Assembly: GCF_004361815.1 (NCBI RefSeq)
Contig: NZ_SNWA01000002.1
Span: forward strand, 620,001 to 684,000
Length of the DNA stretch: 64,000 nucleotides
Origin: Paraburkholderia sp. BL10I2N1
Lineage (GTDB): Bacteria > Pseudomonadota > Gammaproteobacteria > Burkholderiales > Burkholderiaceae
Reading direction: 5' to 3'
Shown: one piece after another, positions 42,764 to 59,641 of the stretch
How the letters are laid out: every line of letters begins with the position of its first letter
Numbering within the stretch: position 1 is the first letter of the stretch
The notes under the pieces: model-generated
What the model was told of the DNA's origin: nothing
Seen by the model: the letters and a program-made list of their open reading frames with translations, nothing else
Database searches by the model: none
Position numbers and translations under genes: made by a program

Positions 42764-44002
42764 ATGGCAATGAAATTCGACACGGTCGTACTGGGCGGCG
42801 GCATAGTGGGCGTTTCGGTGGCAGTGCATCTGCAGCTACGAGGCCGGGCGGTCGCCCTCATCGACCGAAAGCGGCCGGGCAACGAGACGTCTTTCGGCAA
42901 TGCCGGGCTGATCCAGCGCGAAGGTGTTTATCCGTACGCGTTCCCGCGCGCGCTCAGCACGCTGATGCAATACGCGCGTAACCGCTCGCTCGATGTGCGC
43001 TATCACCCGAGCGCAATGCCGAGACTCGCGCCGTTTCTCTACCGCTACTGGCATCACTCACATCCTGCCCGCCATGCGGCGATCGCGCGATCGTACGCGA
43101 CGCTGATCGAGCATTGCGTCAGCGAGCATCGCGCGCTCGCCGAAGCGGCTGGCGCAAGTGCGCTCATACGCCGGTCCGGCTGGATGAAGATTTTTCGCAG
43201 CGCTGCGAAGCAGGACGAAGAAACACGCACTGCGCAGCGCTGGAACGATGAATTCGGCGTCACGTTCGAGTCGCTCGACGCCGCGCAATTGAGGCAGGTC
43301 GAGCCGAGTCTGAGTCCGTCTCTGCTCGGCGCATTGCGCTATACGGCATCAGATTCGGTCAGCGACCCGAATGCGCTCGCCACCGCGTACGCGAGCTATT
43401 TCGAGAGGCTCGGTGGACGCTTTCTGTCCGGCGACGCGACGTCGCTCGAACCCGGGTGGACAGTGAACACTGATCATGGCCGAATCGAAGCGCGCTCTGC
43501 GGTAGTGGCAATGGGACCGTGGTCGGATCTGCTCAGCACGAAACTCGGCTACCGGCTGCCGCTTGCGGTGAAACGCGGCTATCACATGCACTACGCGGCA
43601 GACGGCGACGCGCGCCTCAACCATCCGGTAGTGGATGTCGAGAACGGTTATCTGATCACGCCAATGGCGCGCGGCATACGGCTCACCACCGGCGTCGAAC
43701 TCGGGCATCGGGACGCGCCGAGGACGCCCGACCAGCTCACAGCGGTCGAACCGATCGCACGCAGGCTATTTCCGCTCGGCGCACGCATCGACGACGAGCC
43801 GTGGATGGGCAGCCGTCCGTGTACGCCCGACATGATGCCGATTATCGGGCCGGCAAGGCGTCATAAGGACCTCTGGTTCGCCTTTGGCCATGCGCACCAC
43901 GGTCTCACGCTCGGTCCGATCACGGGGCGCATGATTGCAGAGATGATGACTGGCTCGGATCTGACTGTCGATCCCTCTCCGTTCCGGGTGGACCGGTTTT
44001 AG
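42764..44002 (+). CDS. FAD-dependent amino-acid dehydrogenase/oxidase (DAO family)
   Basis: The 412-residue flavoprotein starts with a dinucleotide-binding fold (DTVVLGGGIVGVSVAVHLQL, then RGRAVALIDRKRPGNETSFG). The C-terminal half has IIGPARRHKDLWFAFGHAHH and GLTLGPITGRMIAEM. It resembles DadA-type D-amino acid dehydrogenases. Context with RidA and an amidase suggests it oxidises the amine released by the amidase to an imine. It ends 13 bp before the left end of the IS66 element, so any further genes of the operon may have been displaced. Confidence 0.87.
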   Translation: MAMKFDTVVLGGGIVGVSVAVHLQLRGRAVALIDRKRPGNETSFGNAGLIQREGVYPYAFPRALSTLMQYARNRSLDVRYHPSAMPRLAPFLYRYWHHSHPARHAAIARSYATLIEHCVSEHRALAEAAGASALIRRSGWMKIFRSAAKQDEETRTAQRWNDEFGVTFESLDAAQLRQVEPSLSPSLLGALRYTASDSVSDPNALATAYASYFERLGGRFLSGDATSLEPGWTVNTDHGRIEARSAVVAMGPWSDLLSTKLGYRLPLAVKRGYHMHYAADGDARLNHPVVDVENGYLITPMARGIRLTTGVELGHRDAPRTPDQLTAVEPIARRLFPLGARIDDEPWMGSRPCTPDMMPIIGPARRHKDLWFAFGHAHHGLTLGPITGRMIAEMMTGSDLTVDPSPFRVDRF

Positions 44003-44057
44003 CGAGGAATGCGTTGTAAGCGCCCGGCAATGGCACCCTGGGGAGTGCCTACAGCGA

Positions 44058-45590
44058 TCAGGCGGTGATCGGCGCCCAGCGATGAGGCAGTAGCTGAGCG
44101 ATGTGGTCGGCGCGATGCGTTGGCAAGCGATTCAGTACGTCTTTCAGGTAGACGTATGGATCATGGCCGTTGAGCTGCGCTGATCGAATCAGGCTCATAA
44201 TCGCGGCTGCACGTTGGCCCGCACGCAAAGAGCCCGCGAAGAGCCAGTTCGCCCTTCCCAGGGCCCATGGACGAATCTGATTTTCCAGCCAGTTGTTGTC
44301 GATGGGCACATGCCCATCGACCAGGTAGCGTGTAAGCGCGTCCCATCGCTTGAGGCTGTAGTCGAGTGCCCTGGCGATCGCCGATCCCTCGGAGACCAGT
44401 TTGCGCTGACCGGTCATCCAGGCATGCAATGCATCGGCAATGGGTCGCGCTCGCTCTTGGCGCTCGATACATCTTCGATCGGGCTTCAGGTCTGCAACGT
44501 CGCGCTCGACGTCGTATAGCGCGACGAAGTATTTCAGGGCCTGTTCCGCGATCTGGCTCTTGTGGTTGGCGTACAGTTCGAAGAACTTCCTCCTGGCATG
44601 TGCCGCGCAGCCGATTTCAGTGATGCCCAGCTCGAATCCGGCTTTATAGGCGCTGTAATCATCACACACCAGCTTGCCACGCCATTTGCCGAGGAACGTG
44701 CGAGCATGTTCGCCAGCACGGCTATCCGCGAATTCATAGACCACTGCGCGCACGTCGGCGAACTGCGTGGTGGCATACGCCCATACATAGGCGCGTTGCG
44801 TTTTTCCTTTACCGGGAACCAGCATTTGCACCGGCGTCTCATCGGCGTGCAGCACACCCTGTTGCAGAAGCTCGTCGCGCAGCGCGTCGACTAGCGGCTG
44901 CAACCGCACGCCGCAAACGCCAACCCACTCGCCAAGCGTTGATTGGGGAATTGCAAGACCCGCGCGTTCGAAGATGCGTTCCTGACGGTACAGCGGCAAG
45001 TGATCGCCGTATTTGGCGACCAGCACTTGCGCGAGCAAGCCGGCGGTAGGGATGCCCTTGTCGATCACATGAGGCGGAACAGGCGCCTGAATCAGCGTTT
45101 CGCACGCCTTGCAGGCCCACTTGCCGCGAATGTGCCGCTCGACCGTGAACACGCCCGGCGTATAGTCCAGCTTCTCGCTGACGTCCTCGCCGATACGCAC
45201 TCGCTGGCAACCGCAGGAGCACGTCTTGTCGTCGGGTTCATGGTGGATGTCGGTGCGCGGCAAGTGCGGAGGCAGCGGTGTGCGCCTGGGCTTCTGTCGT
45301 TGCTTATCCGGTGGTGTATCCGGCTGCAACTGCTCAAGTTCGATTTCGAGTGCTGCCAGATCGGCATCGATCGCCTCATTGAGCAGACTCAGTTGCTCGG
45401 CGTTGAGCTGCTCGCTGCGCTTGCCGAAATGCAGACGCCTGAGCACGGCAATCTCGTGTGTGAGCTGGTCGATGCGCGTCTTACGGTAGCGCAGTTCCCG
45501 CTCGTTCTCGCCGACCTGAGCCATCAACTGCGCAGCCAGTGTGCGCAGTTCGTCGGGGCTCAGAGCGTCGAGGTTGGCGGGCAGGTTCAT
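44058..45590 (-). CDS. tnpC: IS66 TnpC transposase
   Basis: This is the catalytic DDE transposase of IS66. The N-terminal part has a coiled coil (ENERELRYRKTRIDQLTHEI) and the LHFGKRSEQL motif; a zinc-ribbon follows (TCSCGCQRV and KWACKACET). The catalytic core has Asp in VLHADETPVQML, Asp in KLVCDDYSAYK, and Glu in NNWLENQIRPWALGR. The length, 510 residues, is typical. The start is MNLPANLDALSPDEL, after which the family sequence begins. Confidence 0.95.
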   Translation of the reverse strand: MNLPANLDALSPDELRTLAAQLMAQVGENERELRYRKTRIDQLTHEIAVLRRLHFGKRSEQLNAEQLSLLNEAIDADLAALEIELEQLQPDTPPDKQRQKPRRTPLPPHLPRTDIHHEPDDKTCSCGCQRVRIGEDVSEKLDYTPGVFTVERHIRGKWACKACETLIQAPVPPHVIDKGIPTAGLLAQVLVAKYGDHLPLYRQERIFERAGLAIPQSTLGEWVGVCGVRLQPLVDALRDELLQQGVLHADETPVQMLVPGKGKTQRAYVWAYATTQFADVRAVVYEFADSRAGEHARTFLGKWRGKLVCDDYSAYKAGFELGITEIGCAAHARRKFFELYANHKSQIAEQALKYFVALYDVERDVADLKPDRRCIERQERARPIADALHAWMTGQRKLVSEGSAIARALDYSLKRWDALTRYLVDGHVPIDNNWLENQIRPWALGRANWLFAGSLRAGQRAAAIMSLIRSAQLNGHDPYVYLKDVLNRLPTHRADHIAQLLPHRWAPITA

Positions 45591-45653
45591 GGGGCCAGTC
45601 TGCCAGAACCCAACCCGCTGCGGCAAGCAAGCCAGTTTACGTCTTTGGGGGTA

Positions 45654-45989
45654 TTACACGACCGTAATCGCGTGATCGTGTGTGAGCGTCTGCCACGGTA
45701 GTCCGGTCACGAGCGCTCGCAACTGCTCGGGATTGAGCGCGGTGGCGATCGCCTGGTCCCCATTCGTCCAGATGAACCGCCCCTTGTTCAGGCGACGCGC
45801 AGCCAACCAGATACCGAACCCGTCGTACACCAGTACCTTCATGCGCGTCGAATGCTTATTGGCGAACAGGTAGGCGTGGTGCGGACGTGCCGCGCCGAAC
45901 ACCTTGACCACACGCGCCAGGACCGTGTCGATGCCGGCGCGCATATCGATGGGCTCCGTCGCCAGCCAGATCGCCTCGATGCGGATCAT
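45654..45989 (-). CDS. tnpB: IS66 Orf2 (TnpB)
   Basis: This 111-residue accessory protein is required for IS66 transposition, with a function not fully known. It shows the family sequence EAIWLATEPIDMRAGIDTVL, AARPHHAYLFANKHSTRMKV and LVYDGFGIWLAARRLNKGRF. Its start overlaps the stop of tnpA by 4 bp, suggesting coupled translation. Confidence 0.93.
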   Translation of the reverse strand: MIRIEAIWLATEPIDMRAGIDTVLARVVKVFGAARPHHAYLFANKHSTRMKVLVYDGFGIWLAARRLNKGRFIWTNGDQAIATALNPEQLRALVTGLPWQTLTHDHAITVV

Positions 45990-46372
45990 CGCAGCCACCC
46001 TTGCAACCAGGCGGCGCAATCGGCTGCGGCACAAAGCGGCCAGCGCACCATGACGGTCGCCGCTCCCCGGCGCACCTCGATCTGAATCTCCGTCGAAGCG
46101 GGCACCGCGCCCGGCGCCTGCAGTTGCAGCGGAACGAACTCCGCCGGCGGCACGCTCATCGACTGGCGCGCCTCACGTGCGAGGTCCTGTTCCTCCTGTG
46201 CAGCCACCCATCGGCGCAACAAATTCGCATTCAACTGGTAATGCAGCGCGACCGCAGCGATTGACACATTCGGCTGCATCGCCGCACGAATCACCTTCTC
46301 CTTGAACTCCTTGCTGTGCCGACGGCGCCGCCTCGGCTGCACCACTTCAGAACCCACTTCATTTTCGTTCAT
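45986..46372 (-). CDS. tnpA: IS66 Orf1 (TnpA), HTH accessory protein
   Basis: The 128-residue protein has an IS66/IS3-like HTH (RRHSKEFKEKVIRAAMQPNV, then SIAAVALHYQLNANLLRRWV), with a C-terminal region ending WPLCAAADCAAWLQGWLR. The ATG at 46372 (MNENEVGSEVV) is preferred. Upstream in-frame residues extend toward the inverted repeat and look non-coding. Confidence 0.92.
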   Translation of the reverse strand: MNENEVGSEVVQPRRRRRHSKEFKEKVIRAAMQPNVSIAAVALHYQLNANLLRRWVAAQEEQDLAREARQSMSVPPAEFVPLQLQAPGAVPASTEIQIEVRRGAATVMVRWPLCAAADCAAWLQGWLR

Positions 46373-46526
46373 AGCGTACACGTGTCCATTAAAAAAATAG
46401 GTGGACACGATCGTCGCTTTCATGACCCGCCGGTTCAAGGTGACATGGCCGGGCGCTTACGATACAGCGGCCGCGACGCTGCATGGTGCCGTATGCACTG
46501 CTGCTGCGGGCAGGGTGTGTAAACGC

Positions 46527-46557
46527 AGAAACCCCACCTTTTCGGGGTGGGGTTTCT
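46527..46557 (-). terminator. rRNA operon terminator
   Basis: A 12-bp perfect stem (AGAAACCCCACC pairing with GGTGGGGTTTCT) with a short loop lies just beyond the 3' end of the 5S gene. On the minus strand it ends in a T-containing tract. It is the likely intrinsic terminator of the operon. Confidence 0.8.
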
Positions 46558-46571
46558 GGTGCTGCAGGGGA

Positions 46572-46687
46572 GCCTGACGATTACCTACTTTCACACGGGC
46601 AATCCGCACTATCATCGGCGTGGAGTCGTTTCACGGTCCTGTTCGGGATGGGAAGGGGTGGTACCGACACGCTATGGTCATCAGGCA
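46572..46687 (-). rRNA. rrf: 5S ribosomal RNA
   Basis: On the minus strand the sequence starts TGCCTGATGACCATAGCG and contains the conserved CCCATCCCGAACAGG and GAAACGACTCC-type blocks, ending near GTAATCGTCAGGC. The 116-nt length fits. It is the last gene of the rRNA operon, followed by the terminator. Confidence 0.95.
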
Positions 46688-46898
46688 TGACTTGTTGTCG
46701 CGCTGCGGGGGTTCTGGGCCCGGGGCAGCACAACCAATCGGGAAGAAGTAGTTGCCGATGATGGCTCATCAGCGGGATGCGGGCTGTGATGTGTCGGGCA
46801 CAACACCGGTCTCAACCTGAGCGCGTTACCCCCTTCGGGGGTGGGATCACTGTAAGCGCTGAAGCGCTAACATTGATCGACACAAAACACACTGGTTA

Positions 46899-49885
<2,987 letters not shown>

Positions 49886-50208
49886 CTATAACGAGTGTGT
49901 CTTCCCGGGCCCCGACGGGGACCGTGTCCTCACACACATTACAGGTTGAGTATTCGTGTTGCGCCGTATTCCAAAGCAATCTTTCGATCACCTTTAAAAT
50001 ACATCGATACAATCACAACCCTGATTCACCTACTCGGACACCCATCTCGAGGCACCCTTTCGTGAATCTCTTTACTACTTCTTCCTGATTGTTAAAGAAC
50101 GACAGCCGATAGCATGATCACCGATCACCTATCACTCTGACTGGCTCAATCGCCAATGCAAAACGCTCTGCACCGCATACCGCCGGCAGAACACTGCGCA
50201 TTGAGGAT

Positions 50209-50284
50209 TGGTGGAGGATGACGGGATCGAACCGACGACCCCCTGCTTGCAAAGCAGGTGCTCTCCCAGCTGAGCTAATCCCCC
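50209..50284 (-). tRNA. tRNA-Ala (anticodon TGC)
   Basis: On the minus strand: GGGGGATTAGCTCAGCTGGG for the 5' acceptor and D arm, anticodon loop CTTTGCAAG with TGC, T arm GGTTCGATCCC, and an encoded CCA end. The 76 nt fold as a normal cloverleaf. It lies in the 16S-23S spacer. Confidence 0.97.
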
Positions 50285-50352
50285 AGTCATGCACGCACAC
50301 CGCTGTGCGCATCCGCTACCCCAGGGGTGCACCGATCAGCCACCGCAGACAA

Positions 50353-50429
50353 TGGTGGGTCTGGATGGATTCGAACCATCGACCCCCGCCTTATCAAGAC
50401 GGTGCTCTAACCGACTGAGCTACAGACCC
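50353..50429 (-). tRNA. tRNA-Ile (anticodon GAT)
   Basis: On the minus strand: GGGTCTGTAGCTCAGTCGG for the acceptor and D arm, anticodon loop CTTGATAAG with GAT, T arm GGTTCGAATCC, and an encoded CCA end. It lies between 16S and tRNA-Ala, the usual order of betaproteobacterial rRNA operons. Confidence 0.97.
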
Positions 50430-50492
50430 CTGAGTCTGTCTTTTTCACAGCCGATAAGCGTGAGCGCTCAACGTTGAACACGTGTTGGCTCG

Positions 50493-52026
<1,534 letters not shown>

Positions 52027-52317
52027 AACCTGTTACTGTTTTTCGGTTGTTTTACCAACCGGTCGCTCACTCAACGTACTGACGAATGATCCAGCCGTCT
52101 CGCGACGGCCAAACCTTCCTTTCATTACTGTGTGAGACTTGATACCTTCGCCTGTCCTGACAGGCCCAGAAAGGACCCGCCAGCGCGTCGCCATCAAGCG
52201 CCCACACTTATCGGCTGTTAGTTTTTAAAGATCGATCCGCGTCGCGCGCCGCACCGGTCAGACCACCCTCCGGTACCGCCTCGCCCTGCGTCGCTGCATC
52301 AGCAGCAGAGAAACGAA

Positions 52318-52346
52318 ATTATGAAGAACTTCCGCTATGTCGTCAA
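52318..52346 (-). promoter_or_regulatory. rRNA operon promoter
   Basis: On the minus strand TTGACG (52346-52341) is followed by a 17-bp spacer and CATAAT (52323-52318), a strong sigma-70-type promoter about 290 bp before 16S. The leader between contains a boxA-like CTTTAAAAAC near 52225-52235, consistent with antitermination. A second promoter was not identified. Confidence 0.8.
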
Positions 52347-52555
52347 CAGGTTTCTTTAACCACCCCAGCCCGCCAACCACCTCGCAAAGCCTTGCCAACC
52401 CTGGCTTCCCGCTTCCCCGCGCCTTCTTCCGAAAGCACGAAAGACCGGAATTCTAGCCAGCCTCCCGCACCCTTGCAAGCGTTATTTTGCTGTGCATGGA
52501 TTTCGAACGGAGACGCCCAAAACGGCACAGATGCGCAATACGCAATCTGCCTGCG

Positions 52556-53116
52556 TCAGACAGGCAGTTGCTTCTCCATCACCCGCTCGACGACGCGTAG
52601 ATAGTGCTCGATATCCGGCGTCGATCGGTTCGCTTCTTTCGCCCGGTCGTCCCACTTGCGCAGGCGCAGGGCGTCTTCCGCGTAAGGCTTCTGCAGAAAA
52701 GCTTGCGCCTCATCCGGGCTGTAGCTCCCGCCCTGCAACTCCAGGCTGCGAACCGAATCCGCCGACAGCAGCCCATAGTACGTTGCGTCGACCGCGCACA
52801 GACAGCGCTTTGCATCCACGTGCAAGCGGATCGGCTCCAATACGGCTTCCGGCAAGACCGCCCGCAGGAAAGGCGATACGAAATACTGGTGAAGATCGTC
52901 GACGCCGCGCGCCGTCGGCGTTTCTCCCTGCCGGTTCAGCAGATGCCCAAGGTCATGCAGGAATGCCGCCGCGACCAGCTCGTCGCTTGCGCGTTCCTCC
53001 TCAGCGAGCGCACCGCTCTGCAGCGCATGTTCAAGTTGCGTCACCGGCTCGCCGCTATAAACCAGGTTGCCGTGTTGCTCGAAGAGCGTACGGATGTCGT
53101 CCAGACTCAAAGCCAC
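52556..53116 (-). CDS. HD-domain protein of the phosphonate-degradation (PhnZ-like) family
   Basis: The 186-residue protein has the metal-binding HD signature AAAFLHDLGHLLNRQG and a His upstream in QLEHALQSG. These match the HD family associated with phosphonate operons, which includes PhnZ, a mixed-valence di-iron oxygenase that cleaves 2-amino-1-hydroxyethylphosphonate. Additional features are YFVSPFLRAVLPEAVLEPIR and LHVDAKRCLC. It sits 4 bp after phnY, at the end of the AEP operon. Its usual partner, the AEP alpha-hydroxylase (PhnY*), is not present in this window, so its substrate is uncertain. Confidence 0.82.
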   Translation of the reverse strand: MALSLDDIRTLFEQHGNLVYSGEPVTQLEHALQSGALAEEERASDELVAAAFLHDLGHLLNRQGETPTARGVDDLHQYFVSPFLRAVLPEAVLEPIRLHVDAKRCLCAVDATYYGLLSADSVRSLELQGGSYSPDEAQAFLQKPYAEDALRLRKWDDRAKEANRSTPDIEHYLRVVERVMEKQLPV

Positions 53117-53120
53117 TCCA

Positions 53121-56600
<3,480 letters not shown>

Positions 56601-56675
56601 TCTGACATTTTTTGCCACATCGATATGTGTTGTGCGCCTAGGTGACGCACTACCCGGAACATCAGAAGCGCCCCG

Positions 56676-57539
56676 TCAGTCCAGGCGACGACGCGGGACG
56701 CGCGCTGCGATCAGCAGTAACGCAGCGAGCGAGACAAGCAAAAGAATCAGCGAAAGAGCGGAAGCCGGCAGGTAGTAACCGCGTTCGACCTGTCCGACGA
56801 CAACGATCGGCACGGTTGCAAAGCCCGGCGGATAAACAGTCAGCGTGGCGCCCAGCTCGCCGAGCGACAGCGCGAAGCCAAGCGCGAGGCTCGCGCGTAT
56901 CGCGGGAAGCAGTTGCGGCAGCACCACCCGGCGCAGCACCATCGATGGCGGCGCTCCCAGACTCGCGGCCGCTTCACGCAGCACGGTCAATTCGGGCCGC
57001 AGCGCGGCGCTGGCACAGCGATAGCAGAACGGCAACACCAGCGCGAGCTGCACGAACACGACGATCGCCGCCGAACTCGACAGATCCACAGGCGCCTTGT
57101 GATACGCAATCAGCACCGCAAGCCCGAGCACGACGCTAGGCACGCCATTCGGCATCATCGCGATCGTGTCGACGAGCGCGCCGAGACCGCGGCGGTCACG
57201 CCCTTCCAGCGCCAGCGCGAGCCACAGCCCAAGCGCGGTGCCCAGCACGGCGACACCGAAGCCGATCTCGAGACTCGTGGTGAGCGCGTCGAAATCGCTG
57301 GAACCGAGACGTTCGAACCAGCGCATGCTGAAGCCGTCGGGCAGGATCGTGCCCGACCAGTGGGCAGCCACGCTCGACAGCGCAACCACGCCTACCGGCA
57401 GCACGAACAGCCAGAAACACAGCAGCGCGGCGAGGCCCAGCAGCACGGAACCCACAACGCGCGTCAACAGACTGCGCTTCACCGGACGTACGCGATGATG
57501 GATGACCGGCAACGGTACCGGATCGAGTTCAGCGTCCAT
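56676..57539 (-). CDS. phnV: AEP ABC transporter permease
   Basis: The 287-residue inner-membrane permease has about six helices and the permease EAA-like loop RREAASLG-type sequence (LREAAASLGAPPSMVLRRVV). It starts with polar MDAELDPVPLPVIHH, then a long hydrophobic helix (VVGSVLLGLAALLCFWLFV). It overlaps the other permease by 11 bp, so they are translationally coupled. The symbol follows the PhnSTUV arrangement. Confidence 0.87.
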   Translation of the reverse strand: MDAELDPVPLPVIHHRVRPVKRSLLTRVVGSVLLGLAALLCFWLFVLPVGVVALSSVAAHWSGTILPDGFSMRWFERLGSSDFDALTTSLEIGFGVAVLGTALGLWLALALEGRDRRGLGALVDTIAMMPNGVPSVVLGLAVLIAYHKAPVDLSSSAAIVVFVQLALVLPFCYRCASAALRPELTVLREAAASLGAPPSMVLRRVVLPQLLPAIRASLALGFALSLGELGATLTVYPPGFATVPIVVVGQVERGYYLPASALSLILLLVSLAALLLIAARVPRRRLD

Positions 57540-58458
57540 GGCGCGCGCCTCCCTCTTTGCGTCGATTGACCTGCCTGTACAGCGCATACAGCGACAGCGA
57601 CATCGCCAGCATCACGACGGCGCCCGCCGCCGCAGTCGGCAAGTCGAGGTCGACCGTCGCTGCGCTGTAAATCGCCACCGGCAGCGTGATCAGATGCGCG
57701 CTGCCCAGCACCAGCAGAATGCCGAACTCATTGAGCGTCAGGAGAAAACAGAGGATCGTGCCCGCGGCAATGCCCGGCCATGCGAGCGGCAGGATCACGC
57801 GGAACGCGACCATCCAGCCGTGAGCGCCAAGACTGCGCGCCGCCTCGATCAGACGCATGTCGAGCGTCGCGAACGAAGCGAGCGTCGGGCGCACGACAAA
57901 CGGCGCGTAAAACACGACTTCAGCCAGAATCACACCACCGATGCCGAAGAGGAAATTGAGCGGCGGTGCCTCCAGATGAAAAAGTCGCTGCAATCCGATG
58001 CTGACCGACCCTTGCGAGCCATACAGAAAAATCAGCGTGAACGCGACGAGGAACGACGGAAACGCGACGAACAGCTCAAGGAACCGGGTCACCATCCGCG
58101 CGCCCGGAAACGGCTTGAAGAAGAGCAGCGACGCGAGCCCCACGCCCAGCAGCGACGCAAGCCCCGCACTGGCGAAGAGAATCAGTAACGTCGTGCCGAT
58201 CACGCCGCTCGTTTCCGGATTGTGGAAGAAGTGCGAGTAGGCACTGAAGCTCAGTCCGTGCGTTCCGGCCAGACTCAGCAGCACGAGCCGCGCGAGCGGA
58301 TAAATCACCAGCGGCCCAAGCACGACGATTGCAATGAACAGCAGGTGCCATTGCGCGGCGCGCTCGCGACGCCGCACAGCCGCCGTATGCGCTGCACCGC
58401 TCTTCGTGCGATGCGCTTCGGGGCTGTCAGGGGTGTTACCGGTTGATAAGGACGACAT
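57529..58458 (-). CDS. phnU: AEP ABC transporter permease
   Basis: The 309-residue permease has several strong hydrophobic segments (LLFIAIVVLGPLVIYPLARL, TTLLILFASAGLASLLG, LFVAFPSFLVAFTLIFLYG) and the loop LIEAARSLGAHGWMVAFRVI that contacts the ATPase. The first 35 residues are polar. The ATG at 58458 overlaps the end of the ATPase gene, and the stop overlaps the second permease gene, giving a tightly packed phnTUV unit. Confidence 0.87.
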   Translation of the reverse strand: MSSLSTGNTPDSPEAHRTKSGAAHTAAVRRRERAAQWHLLFIAIVVLGPLVIYPLARLVLLSLAGTHGLSFSAYSHFFHNPETSGVIGTTLLILFASAGLASLLGVGLASLLFFKPFPGARMVTRFLELFVAFPSFLVAFTLIFLYGSQGSVSIGLQRLFHLEAPPLNFLFGIGGVILAEVVFYAPFVVRPTLASFATLDMRLIEAARSLGAHGWMVAFRVILPLAWPGIAAGTILCFLLTLNEFGILLVLGSAHLITLPVAIYSAATVDLDLPTAAAGAVVMLAMSLSLYALYRQVNRRKEGGARHGR

Positions 58459-59545
58459 CGTCTGCCTCATATCGCAAGGAAACGCGCGCGCCCTTTTCGG
58501 GCATCTTGCCCTGGCCACGTTGCGTAGTGACGAGAACTGGCTCATTCGGCATCGCGTCGAGCGCGACCGACACCGACAGCACCGCGCCGTACCATTCGAC
58601 CGAAGCGATCTTGCCGTGCAATTGCCCTTCGCCGAGCGGCACGATGCGCATGCTCTCCGGGCGCAGGCACGCGACGCGCTCACGTTCGCTGTAGCGCGCG
58701 TCGTCGAGCGGAAACGCTACCTGCGGCGGCAGCAGGTTAGCCGCGCCAAGATAGCGCGCGACGAATGCATCGTTCGGGGTGTCGTACAACTGCTGTGGCG
58801 TACCGAGCTGCGCGATGCGGCCTTCGCGCATCAGCAGCGTGCGATCGGAGAGCACCAGCGCGTCATCCTGATCATGGGTCACGCAAACGATCGTCAGATT
58901 CGGCAGACGCTCATGCAGCGACTTGAGTTCGGAACGCACCGACGCACGCAGGTTAGCGTCGAGCGCCGAGAGCGGCTCGTCGAGCAGCAGGACATCGGGC
59001 TCAATGACGAGTGCGCGCGCAAGCGCGACCCGTTGCTGCATGCCGCCCGACAGTTGCGCCGGCATCACATGACCGGCATCGCCGAGCTGCACGAGCTTGA
59101 GCGCATCCGCGACGCGCCGCGCCACGTCCCTGGCGGGCGCGCGGCGTGCCTTGAGGCCAAACGCGACGTTCTCGAACACCGACAGATGCGGAAACAGCGC
59201 ATAGCTCTGGAACAGCAGGCCCAGATTGCGTTTATGCGGCGGGACATGCGTGAGATCGCGCCCTGCGACCGTCAGCGTGCCCGCCAGCCCATCCGCTTCG
59301 ATGAACCCGGCGATAAAACGCAGCAGCGTCGTCTTGCCGCAACCGCTGCGTCCAAGCACGGTCAGCAATTCGCCGCGCTGGATCGTCAGCGACAGATCGT
59401 CGAGCACCGTGCGCGAACCGAAGCGCACGGTCAAATGGTCGATCTGTACACCGCGCGGCGTGTCCGGACACGTGTCGACAAGCGCGTCCGGTGAGGCGCC
59501 GAGGGCGCCTCGATCAGCAAGACTGGCCGTATTCACCGGGTTCAT
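58436..59545 (-). CDS. phnT: AEP ABC transporter ATP-binding protein
   Basis: The 369-residue ATPase has Walker A LGRSGCGKTTLL, Q-loop LLFQSYALFPHLSV, the signature AQLSGGMQQRVALARAL, Walker B DVLLLDEPLSALDA, and the switch His in CVTHDQDDAL. A C-terminal TOBE domain follows. The N-terminal 30 residues (MNPVNTASLADRGALG) are variable. It lies between the periplasmic binding protein gene and the permease genes. Confidence 0.92.
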   Translation of the reverse strand: MNPVNTASLADRGALGASPDALVDTCPDTPRGVQIDHLTVRFGSRTVLDDLSLTIQRGELLTVLGRSGCGKTTLLRFIAGFIEADGLAGTLTVAGRDLTHVPPHKRNLGLLFQSYALFPHLSVFENVAFGLKARRAPARDVARRVADALKLVQLGDAGHVMPAQLSGGMQQRVALARALVIEPDVLLLDEPLSALDANLRASVRSELKSLHERLPNLTIVCVTHDQDDALVLSDRTLLMREGRIAQLGTPQQLYDTPNDAFVARYLGAANLLPPQVAFPLDDARYSERERVACLRPESMRIVPLGEGQLHGKIASVEWYGAVLSVSVALDAMPNEPVLVTTQRGQGKMPEKGARVSLRYEADDVVLINR

Positions 59546-59576
59546 CCTCCAACGTTGCTGCTACTGGTTGCTTGTA

Positions 59577-59641
59577 TTGCCAACTTCGGTTGCCAACTTC
59601 GGTTGGCAACTTCGGCTGCTAATTCCAGTTGCTTACTTCGG
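59577..59641. repeat. five tandem 13-bp units at the 3' end of phnS
   Basis: TTGCCAACTTCGG occurs twice exactly (59577-59602), followed by three diverged copies (TTGGCAACTTCGG, CTGCTAATTCCAG, TTGCTTACTTCGG). The last copy overlaps the phnS stop codon, so the array lies in the phnS-phnT gap on the minus strand. It could be a slippage-prone region or an RNA-level element. Confidence 0.85.

Larger units (their letters stand above)
44016..46460 (-). mobile_element. IS66-family insertion sequence without matching target duplications
   Basis: The ends are inverted repeats starting GTAAGCGCCCGGC at both termini. The element is 2,445 bp with tnpA, tnpB and tnpC on the minus strand, normal for IS66. 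IS66 insertion normally makes an 8-bp duplication. The 8 bases outside the left end are AATGCGTT and those outside the right end GATACAGC, which do not match. Both ends are intact, so the mismatch points to a deletion, inversion or homologous recombination after insertion. Confidence 0.92.
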
